DNA of 34,956 nucleotides from Opitutaceae bacterium. Lineage in GTDB: Bacteria; Verrucomicrobiota; Verrucomicrobiia; Opitutales; Opitutaceae. Every line of letters begins with the position of its first letter. The stretch's first letter is position 1. This document shows, in pieces, positions 8,100 to 15,502 of the stretch. The stretch is from the NCBI GenBank assembly GCA_026125215.1, contig JAHCLN010000019.1, positions 1-34,956 on the forward strand, written 5' to 3'. The translations under genes and the position numbers were made by a program. The notes beneath the pieces are model-generated. The model saw only the letters and a program-made list of their open reading frames with translations. It searched no databases and had not been told where the DNA came from.

Positions 8100-9047
8100 A
8101 TGAGTTCGCCGAATTTTGCCGCCGTTACCCTTTTCCTGCTCACCGCCGCTGCCGGCCTCGGTGCGGTGCAGCGCGTCGAGCAGGAGAGCTTTCCGCTGGC
8201 GCCGGGCGGCACGGTGCGGTTCGACGCGTATCGCGGTGCCATCAACGTGGTGGCGGGTGCGGGCGACCGTGTCATGGTGCTGGTCAACCTGAGCCTGCCG
8301 GCCGAGGCTGCGGCGGCGCAGCCGTTGCTGGACGGCTTTGTGCTGGCCGGCAGGACCGAGGGCGGCGTGCTGACGCTCACCGCCCGCAATCCGCTGGACC
8401 GCAGTGCGCGTCTCAGCTGGAACCGCCGGCCGCGGCCGGAGATCACCTACACGCTGGAGGTGCCCGCGCACGTGCAGCTGGAACTCCAAACCGCCGACGG
8501 CAGCATCACCGTGGACAATCTGCGGGGCCGCATGCAGGCGCGCGCCCGACAGGGCACGATTTTTTTCCGCCAGATCGACGGCAGCGTGGATGCCCGCACG
8601 GAGACTGGCGATGTCGTGGTCTCCCGTTGCACCGGTGATGTCACCCTGCGCACCGTGCAGGGCTCCATCCGGGTAGGCACGGTCGGAGGACGGGCTTCGT
8701 TGGAGACCATGAACGGAGACATCGAGTTTCAGGCTGCGCACAATGCGGTCCTGGCGGTGACCAAGGCGGGCGACATCACGGCGGGCTTCGCCAGCGTCGC
8801 CGACGGTTCGCAGGTAAGGACGGGTTTGGGCAACATCAGCGCCCGGGTGAATGCCGGCGCCGCTTTTTCGCTGCACGCGCAGTCAGGCTGGGGACCCTTA
8901 CGGACGGCGCTCCCGCTGGAATCCGCCGGCAGTGACCGGGGTGGCCGCCTGACCGCCATCCGCAACGGCGGGGGTCCTGTGCTTGAGCTGCGGGCCGCCG
9001 GCGGTCACGTCTCGCTCGCGCCGGGCGACACGTTTCCGCCGTTCTGA
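8100..9047 (+). CDS. Secreted DUF4097-type protein, second copy
   Basis: A 315-residue protein with a signal peptide (AAVTLFLLTAAAGLGA, cleavage near Ala22). After it, VEQESFPLAPGGTVRFDAYRG parallels the start of the preceding protein (VEKSFPVSPGANLKVSTEGG), so the two are homologous. The mature part again consists of short beta repeats (DGSITVDNLRG, QGTIFF, TGDVVVSRCTGDV, QGSIRVGTVGG, NGDIEF, AGDITAGF), ending in AAGGHVSLAPG. The repeat turns are more varied than the TSGG turns of the first copy, suggesting older divergence. It is probably periplasmic or on the surface; the function is unknown. The 100 bases between the two genes contain a short GTAGTTCTAC palindrome at 8015-8024. Confidence 0.82.
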   Translation: MSSPNFAAVTLFLLTAAAGLGAVQRVEQESFPLAPGGTVRFDAYRGAINVVAGAGDRVMVLVNLSLPAEAAAAQPLLDGFVLAGRTEGGVLTLTARNPLDRSARLSWNRRPRPEITYTLEVPAHVQLELQTADGSITVDNLRGRMQARARQGTIFFRQIDGSVDARTETGDVVVSRCTGDVTLRTVQGSIRVGTVGGRASLETMNGDIEFQAAHNAVLAVTKAGDITAGFASVADGSQVRTGLGNISARVNAGAAFSLHAQSGWGPLRTALPLESAGSDRGGRLTAIRNGGGPVLELRAAGGHVSLAPGDTFPPF

Positions 9048-9091
9048 GCCTGCGGCTTGCCAGCGCGCGCCCGCGGAGCGACGCTGGCGGC

Positions 9092-10585
9092 ATGCCAACT
9101 CCCGCCTACGCCGAGCTTACGACCCGGCTTCGTCATCTCCACCTGCTCGACACGCTCGGCCATCTGCTGGGCTGGGATGAACAGGTCAACCTGCCGCCCG
9201 ACAGCGCCGACCTGCGCGCCGCGCAGCAATCGGCGCTGGCGCAGACCAGCCACGAGGCCGGCACACACCCGCGGCTTGGGGAACTGCTCACGACGCTGGA
9301 AGCGGCCGCCGGGCTTGAGGCCGACCAGATCACCGTGGTGAAGCAGTCCCGCCGCGACTATGACCGGGCCACGCGTCTGCCCGAGGCATTCGTGAAGGAA
9401 AAGGCCGTGCAGGCCAGCCGGGGCTATCATGCCTGGGCGAAGGCGCGGGCGGAGAACGATTTTGCCGCCTTTGCCCCGGTGCTGGAAAAGAATCTCGGGC
9501 TGGCGAAACGTGAGGCCGGTTACCTCGGCTGGGCAGGACGCGAATATGACTGCATGATCGACCTGCACGATCCGGGAATGACCGCTGCGGCGATCACGGC
9601 GCTCTTTGATGAGCTGAAGGCGGGTCTCGTGCCGCTGGTGCGGGCGATCACCGCCTCGCCGGTCCGGCCGCGGGCGGATCTGCTGCGTGGGTTTCCGGTG
9701 GAAGCGCAGCGCACCTTCCTCCGCGAGGTCACGGAAAGGCTGGGTTTCGACTACCGCCGTGGCCGCATCGACGTGTCGCTGCATCCGTTCTGCTCCGGCT
9801 GCGGTTCCGACATCCGCATGACCACGCGGTTCAATCCCGACGAGCCGCTCGATTCGCTTTTCAGCTCCATCCACGAGACCGGCCACGGGCTTTATGAGCA
9901 GGGCCTGCCCGCGGCGCACCACGGCACCGCGCTGGGCATGAACGCCGGCATGGGCGTGCATGAATCGCAGAGCCGGCTCTGGGAAAACCAAGTGGGACGC
10001 AGCCGGGGTTTCTGGAGGTTCTTTGAGCCGCGCTTCCGCGAGCTCTTCCCGGCGCAGACGGCGGGCGTGTCCGCCGACGAGCTCTATCTCGCGATCAACG
10101 CCGTGGCGCCGACGCTCATCCGGGTGGATGCCGACGAGGTGACCTACAACCTGCACATCATCCTGCGTTTCGAGATCGAGCAGCAGCTCTTTGCCGGCAC
10201 GCTGGCGGTGCGCGACCTGCCGGCGGCGTGGAATGCCGCCGCGCGGGACCTGCTGGGGCTCGTGCCCGACAGCGACCGCACCGGCGTCCTGCAGGATGTG
10301 CACTGGAGCGGCGGTGCCTTCGGCTATTTTCCGAGCTATTGTTTGGGCAACATGATGGCCGCGCAGCTTTGGTATCGGGCTTTGGCGCTCCGGCCGGAGC
10401 TGGAGGCGGATTTTGCGCGCGGGGATTTTTCGTGGCTGCTCGGCTGGTTGCGCCGCGAGGTGCATGCCGCGGGCCGGCGTTATGCGATGCCCGAGCTGGT
10501 GCGGCGCGTGACCGGCGAGCCCCTCTCGCCCCAACCGCTGCTGCGCTACCTGCGCGAGCGCTATGGCGCGCTTTATCTCCAGTGA
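9092..10585 (+). CDS. Carboxypeptidase Taq (M32) metallopeptidase
   Basis: A 497-residue protein of the M32 family. The zinc site HETGH is at 261-265 within SIHETGHGLYEQGLP, and the downstream GMGVHESQSRLWENQVGRS supplies the third metal ligand region. HPFCSGCGSDIRMTTRF and DEVTYNLHIILRFEIE are family blocks. M32 enzymes are cytoplasmic dimeric carboxypeptidases that remove C-terminal residues, with a wide but proline-averse range. The length matches the usual 490-510. No signal peptide is visible. It precedes tatD by 8 bases and is likely co-transcribed with it. Confidence 0.95.
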   Translation: MPTPAYAELTTRLRHLHLLDTLGHLLGWDEQVNLPPDSADLRAAQQSALAQTSHEAGTHPRLGELLTTLEAAAGLEADQITVVKQSRRDYDRATRLPEAFVKEKAVQASRGYHAWAKARAENDFAAFAPVLEKNLGLAKREAGYLGWAGREYDCMIDLHDPGMTAAAITALFDELKAGLVPLVRAITASPVRPRADLLRGFPVEAQRTFLREVTERLGFDYRRGRIDVSLHPFCSGCGSDIRMTTRFNPDEPLDSLFSSIHETGHGLYEQGLPAAHHGTALGMNAGMGVHESQSRLWENQVGRSRGFWRFFEPRFRELFPAQTAGVSADELYLAINAVAPTLIRVDADEVTYNLHIILRFEIEQQLFAGTLAVRDLPAAWNAAARDLLGLVPDSDRTGVLQDVHWSGGAFGYFPSYCLGNMMAAQLWYRALALRPELEADFARGDFSWLLGWLRREVHAAGRRYAMPELVRRVTGEPLSPQPLLRYLRERYGALYLQ

Positions 10586-10593
10586 GCGGGACC

Positions 10594-11451
10594 ATGGCGC
10601 TGATCGACACCCATACGCATCTCGACTCCTTCGCCCGGCGCGGCGACCTGCCCGCCGTGCTGGAGCGGGCGAGGTCGGCCGGCGTGGAGGCGATGATCAC
10701 CATTGGCACGGATACGGACGATTGGGGTTTGTATCGCGACCTCGCGGCGGCGCATCCGGGCCGGGTTTATTACACGGCCGGGTTGCACCCGTGCAGCGTG
10801 GGGGAGGACTGGGAAAACCGATTGGGGTATCTGGACGGAGATTTTGGGGTAGGGCCCGACCTCCGGGCGGGCCGGACGACACGCGACGGCCCGCCCGGAG
10901 GTCGGGCCCTACCGGTGGCTCTCGGTGAATGTGGCTTGGATCGCTTTCACCTGCCGAAAGACGATCCGGCCGCGGCGGAGCGGATCTTCGGCTGGCAGCA
11001 GGCGGCGTTTGCGGCGCAACTGGCGTTGGCGAAGCGGTTGGGCTGTCCGGTCGTGGTGCATTCCCGCGGAGCGTTTCAGGAATGCGTGGCGATGATTGAT
11101 GCCGGCGGCGTGGACTGGAGCCGCGTGGTGTTTCACTGCTTCACGGAAGGCGCGGCGGAGATGGCAGAGCTGGTTCGTCGCGGCGGCTGGGGTTCTTTTA
11201 CGGGCATCGTCACCTACAAGAGCGCAGACAATGTGCGCCAGGCGGCCAAGGCCCAGGGACTGGAGCGGCTGATGATCGAGACCGATGCGCCCTACCTGAC
11301 GCCCATGCCACACCGCGGAAAACCGAACGAACCGGCCTTCGTGCGCCACACGGCGGAATACTTGGCGAGGGAAGTCTTCGGGGTGGACTACGAACAGTTG
11401 GCGCAAATCTCGACCGCGACTGCACGGAGCTTTTTCGGACTGGACCGCTGA
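10594..11451 (+). CDS. tatD: TatD family metal-dependent hydrolase, carrying an in-frame REPIN
   Basis: A 285-residue TIM-barrel DNase of the TatD family. It has the metal-binding HxH in IDTHTHLD (His7, His9), GECGLD with the bridging Glu, VVHSR, FHCFTEG and ETDAPYL. TatD proteins are cytoplasmic 3'-5' exonucleases involved in DNA repair and peroxide resistance. The ATG at 10594 follows the M32 stop by 8 bases. The protein is about 22 residues longer than usual. The excess (about residues 86-107, VGPDLRAGRTTRDGPPGGRA and neighbours) is encoded by a perfect 66-base inverted repeat that kept the frame. It lies between HPCSVGED and GECGLD, probably in a surface loop; activity could be retained, but that is inference. 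Confidence 0.93.
   Translation: MALIDTHTHLDSFARRGDLPAVLERARSAGVEAMITIGTDTDDWGLYRDLAAAHPGRVYYTAGLHPCSVGEDWENRLGYLDGDFGVGPDLRAGRTTRDGPPGGRALPVALGECGLDRFHLPKDDPAAAERIFGWQQAAFAAQLALAKRLGCPVVVHSRGAFQECVAMIDAGGVDWSRVVFHCFTEGAAEMAELVRRGGWGSFTGIVTYKSADNVRQAAKAQGLERLMIETDAPYLTPMPHRGKPNEPAFVRHTAEYLAREVFGVDYEQLAQISTATARSFFGLDR
10848..10913. repeat. REPIN: two inverted GTAG-headed REP units inside tatD
   Basis: Two perfect 26-base inverted arms (10848-10873 and 10888-10913) flank a 14-base spacer. Each arm begins, read inward, with GGTAGGGCCCGACC, and each arm is itself a near-palindrome (GGCCCGCCC GGA GGTCGGGCC, 8 of 9 pairs). A GTAG head followed by a GC-rich imperfect palindrome is the classic REP signature, and a head-to-head pair is a REPIN, mobilised by RAYT (TnpA_REP) transposases. 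The total of 66 bases is a multiple of three, so the tatD frame is kept. A related single unit is found at 26568-26593. No RAYT gene is in this window. Confidence 0.85.
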
Positions 11452-11462
11452 CTTTCCCAATC

Positions 11463-11484
11463 ATCAGCGCCAATTAGCGCTGAT
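11463..11484. terminator. Bidirectional hairpin between tatD and the HPr gene
   Basis: ATCAGCGC pairs perfectly with GCGCTGAT around the loop CAATTA. The stem can extend by CCA/TGG with a three-base bulge. It lies between two convergent genes and could end both transcripts, although the T-tracts are weak on either strand. Confidence 0.5.
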
Positions 11485-11500
11485 TGGCGGTTAAACCACC

Positions 11501-11797
11501 TTACGCTTCGTCGAACTTCTTGGCAAAGAGCGCCTCGAGTTCGGCCAACATCTGGTCGGCGTCTGGCCCGGAAGCCAAAAATTTCACCTTCGAGCCCCGG
11601 CCGGCGGCGAGCATCATGAGCCCCATGATGCTTTTGCCGTTCACCTGTTCTCCGTCCTTCTCCACGAATACCTCGGCTTTGAACTTGTTGGTGATTCGCA
11701 CGATCATGGCCGCCGGACGGGCATGGATGCCCATCTTGTTCTGCACCAACAACTCCTTGGTGAGCTGCGTGCCGGCGGGCGAGTCGGTTTTGTCCAT
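11501..11797 (-). CDS. HPr phosphocarrier protein
   Basis: A 98-residue HPr-like protein. The phosphorylation site is in GIHARPAA (His25), and the regulatory serine region is GKSIMGLM (Ser56), followed by the usual AAGRGSKV. HPr carries phosphate from enzyme I to sugar transporters or acts with HPr kinase. A kept Ser site suggests HPr kinase/phosphatase control, as in verrucomicrobia and proteobacteria with incomplete PTS. An N-terminal extension of about 10 residues precedes the usual start. The gene is divergent from kdsB with 83 bases between them. Confidence 0.93.
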   Translation of the reverse strand: MDKTDSPAGTQLTKELLVQNKMGIHARPAAMIVRITNKFKAEVFVEKDGEQVNGKSIMGLMMLAAGRGSKVKFLASGPDADQMLAELEALFAKKFDEA

Positions 11798-11880
11798 CAG
11801 GGTTCGAAGTTAGGCCCGCAAACCATGCCATGAGTGCCCGGCTTGCAACTTAAAATCCTGCCCCCCAGCATGTGGCGCAC

Positions 11881-12627
11881 ATGCCCGAAGTTGCCATCAT
11901 CGTGCCCTGCCGGCTCGAATCCACCCGCTTCCCGCGCAAACTGCTGCACCCGATCCGGGGCCGGCCGCTTCTGCAATGGGTGGTGGCCCGTCTGCAACAG
12001 GAGGCCCCCGACCTGCCGGTGTATTTCGCCGTGGACCATGATCTTCTGCGCGACTGTGTGACCGCCGCCGGCGGCCGGGCGATCCTGACCGACCCCGCCC
12101 ACCCGAGCGGCACCGACCGGATCGCGGAGGCCAACCGGACCGTGCGGGCGGAGCGGGTGATCAACGTGCAGGCCGACGAGCCGCTGGTGAGCGCCGCGCA
12201 GATCCGGCTGCTGGCTGAGCTCATCGCCGGCACCGCGCCGATGGCGACGCTGGCCACGCCCTTTCAGACGGCGGCAGATTTCAACAATCCCAACCAGGTG
12301 AAGGTGGTGTTGGCCCCGGCGACCCGGCGGGCGCTGTTTTTTTCACGCTCGCCGCTCCCCTATGCGCGCGACCGGCAGGGGATGGTGGACGATGCCTGGG
12401 TGCAGGCGAATCCCTGCTACCGCCATCTGGGGCTCTATGCCTACCGGGCGGATCTGCTGGAGAAATTCGCCAAGCTCCCGCCCGGCCGGCTGGAGCAAAT
12501 CGAGAAACTCGAACAACTGCGCGTGTTGGAAAACGGCCACGAGATCGCCTGTGACCTCACCAACGACCCCACCATCGGTGTGGACACGCCGGAGGACGCG
12601 GTGAAGTTCGAGCGGCACCTGGGGTAA
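11881..12627 (+). CDS. kdsB: 3-deoxy-manno-octulosonate cytidylyltransferase
   Basis: A 248-residue protein matching KdsB. It has the nucleotide-binding start IIVPCRLESTRFPRKLL, an acidic motif in VINVQADEPLV, the block FFSRSPLPY, and GVDTPEDAVKFE near the end. It activates Kdo with CTP for lipopolysaccharide core synthesis in the cytoplasm, which implies a Gram-negative envelope with lipid A-core. ATG at 11881 is chosen over the in-frame GTG three codons upstream because it begins directly with the Rossmann strand. It is convergent with carA. Confidence 0.95.
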   Translation: MPEVAIIVPCRLESTRFPRKLLHPIRGRPLLQWVVARLQQEAPDLPVYFAVDHDLLRDCVTAAGGRAILTDPAHPSGTDRIAEANRTVRAERVINVQADEPLVSAAQIRLLAELIAGTAPMATLATPFQTAADFNNPNQVKVVLAPATRRALFFSRSPLPYARDRQGMVDDAWVQANPCYRHLGLYAYRADLLEKFAKLPPGRLEQIEKLEQLRVLENGHEIACDLTNDPTIGVDTPEDAVKFERHLG

Positions 12628-12707
12628 TCTGTTCTCATGCCCGTGTTCATGCCTGCGCTCCCAAAACCGAGAACGACGGCCGGAAAGAGAACGAGAACGA
12701 CGCAACC

Positions 12708-13880
<1,173 letters not shown>

Positions 13881-13960
13881 TAAAGGCGAACGAAAAGCCC
13901 TCGTTTCGCGCCTGCCAAGGGGAAACCTCGGGCGCGGGCCATAAATTCCCGCCCCGCCGT

Positions 13961-13989
13961 TTGACAGCGATGGTTAGGGGCCTTACCGC
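13961..13989 (+). promoter_or_regulatory. Possible sigma70-type promoter for the kamA-like gene
   Basis: A perfect -35 box TTGACA lies at 13961-13966, about 40 bases before the ATG at 14004. At 17 bases spacing the -10 is only TACCGC, a poor match, so this is tentative. Confidence 0.3.
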
Positions 13990-14003
13990 TTTCCGACAAA
14001 GCC

Positions 14004-15200
14004 ATGCCTTACACCGAAGATCGCGCCGCCTGGTTCCAAGGCCAGGGCCTCTGGTCGCACATCCCCGAGAGCAACTGGCGCGACTGGACGTGGCAGCTCA
14101 AGAACCGCATCACCTCCGTTGCCCAGTTGGAGCAGTTCATGACCCTGACGGCGGAGGAAAAGGCGGGCTGTTATTTCGCGGACAAGAAGCTCTCCCTCGC
14201 GATCACCCCGTATTTCTTCAACCTGATCGACCGCAACGACCCCAACTGCCCCATCCGCAAGCAGGTCATTCCGCGCTCCGGCGAGATGCAGCTTTCGGCC
14301 GAGGAGCAGCTCGATTCGCTGGGGGAGGACGAGCACTCGCCGGTGCCCGGGCTGGTGCACCGTTATCCCGACCGGGTGTTGTTCCTCGTGACCGACCGCT
14401 GTGCGGCTTATTGCCGCTACTGCACGCGCAGCCGGCTCGTCTCAAACGCCCAGGACTACAATTTCCACCCCGAATACGAGCAGGCCCTGCGCTACATCGA
14501 GTCGCACCCCGAGGTGCGTGACGTCCTGCTCTCCGGCGGCGACCCGCTGTTGCTGTCCGACCGCAAGCTCGAGCACCTGCTGGCCAGGCTGCGTGGCATC
14601 AAGCACGTGGAGTTCATCCGCATCGGGTCGCGCATCCCGGTCTTCCTGCCGCAGCGCATTACGCCGGAGTTGTGCGAGATTTTTAAGAAATACGGCCCGA
14701 TCTGGATGAGCGTGCACCTCAACCACCCGAAGGAAGCCACGCAGGAGCTCAAGGACGCCTGCGAGCGTCTGGCCTTCGCCGGCGTGCCGCTGGGCAACCA
14801 AAGCGTGCTGCTCAAAGGCGTGAACGACGATCCCGAGGTCATGCAGGCTCTCGTGCACCGGCTGCTGCGGATGCGCGTGCGGCCCTACTACCTCTATCAG
14901 ATGGACCTCATCACCGGCGGCGCCCACTTCAAGGTGGATGTCCGCAAGGGCATCGAGATCATCAAGGCCCTGCGCGGCCACACCACCGGCTACGCCGTGC
15001 CGCAATACGTGATCGATGCCCCCGGCGGCGGCGGCAAGGTGCCGGTTAATCCGGAATACGTCGAAAAGATCACCGACGACGAGGTGGTCTTCCGCAATTA
15101 CGAGGGCCAGCGCTTTGTCTATCCCCTGAAGAGCACGCCGGTGCCGGGCAAGTCCCCGGCGGATGCGGCCAACCCCATCGAGCGGGTGATGGTGGAATAG
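14004..15200 (+). CDS. Lysine 2,3-aminomutase family radical SAM protein
   Basis: A 398-residue protein of the KamA/EpmB family. The iron-sulfur motif CxxxCxxC is present in DRCAAYCRYCTRSR (Cys133, Cys137, Cys140). GGDPLLL is the SAM-binding GGE-like motif, and the PLP lysine is in APGGGGKVPV (Lys345). The chemistry is migration of the alpha-amino group of lysine to the beta position. The length and both extended ends favour a KamA-type enzyme over the shorter EF-P modifying EpmB. The product beta-lysine can serve in lysine breakdown or, after acetylation, as an osmolyte; no acetyltransferase or lysine fermentation gene is adjacent, so the use is undecided. Confidence 0.9.
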   Translation: MPYTEDRAAWFQGQGLWSHIPESNWRDWTWQLKNRITSVAQLEQFMTLTAEEKAGCYFADKKLSLAITPYFFNLIDRNDPNCPIRKQVIPRSGEMQLSAEEQLDSLGEDEHSPVPGLVHRYPDRVLFLVTDRCAAYCRYCTRSRLVSNAQDYNFHPEYEQALRYIESHPEVRDVLLSGGDPLLLSDRKLEHLLARLRGIKHVEFIRIGSRIPVFLPQRITPELCEIFKKYGPIWMSVHLNHPKEATQELKDACERLAFAGVPLGNQSVLLKGVNDDPEVMQALVHRLLRMRVRPYYLYQMDLITGGAHFKVDVRKGIEIIKALRGHTTGYAVPQYVIDAPGGGGKVPVNPEYVEKITDDEVVFRNYEGQRFVYPLKSTPVPGKSPADAANPIERVMVE

Positions 15201-15353
15201 CGTGGAGTTGACCGGCCCTCCAAGCCCTGACGCTCTTGAAAAACGGAAACCGGCTTCGAAGCGACCGGATGTATCGATACGCAAACAGCTGGCCTGCAAT
15301 TGAAAGCGTATTTTGAAAAATACCGGAATATTTTCGCGCAAATTTTGAGCGTT

Positions 15354-15480
15354 TTGAAAGTGGCCGCGTCTATTCCGGTGTAGTCAGCACTGTTCTGGTA
15401 AAACAGTGAACGTTTGTAGTTCTTACGGTTTGCTTGGTGTTAGGTCACTCGGGCCGCCTCGAAAGGGGCGGCTCTTGTGC
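15354..15480 (+). ncRNA. Candidate small RNA unit
   Basis: A -35-like TTGAAA (15354-15359) and a weak -10-like TGTAGT (15379-15384, long spacing) are followed by a hairpin with 7-base arms (15388-15408), then unstructured sequence, then a GC hairpin (15451-15474) that ends in TCTTG. That order of promoter, stem-loop, linker and terminator-like stem would give an RNA of about 90 bases. The promoter is weak and there is no T-run, so this remains speculative. It could instead be the 3'UTR of the kamA-like gene. Confidence 0.22.
15451..15474. terminator. GC-rich hairpin downstream of the leftward TonB receptor gene
   Basis: An 8-base stem (GGGCCGCC/GGCGGCTC, one G-T pair) with loop TCGAAAGG lies 28 bases beyond the receptor stop. 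Neither strand has a long T-tract; the + strand reads TCTTGTGCTTT after the stem. Confidence 0.4.
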
Positions 15481-15502
15481 TTTCCGGGGTCGGGCACCGC
15501 CT

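Larger units (their letters stand above)
15201..15502. other. 302-base gap, AT-rich, with two hairpins
   Basis: No convincing protein frame is present. The first 150 bases are AT-rich compared with the flanks. Two hairpins are visible: CACTGTT/AACAGTG (15388-15408) and GGGCCGCC/GGCGGCTC (15451-15474). The second may end the leftward TonB receptor gene or a rightward transcript. Confidence 0.6.
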
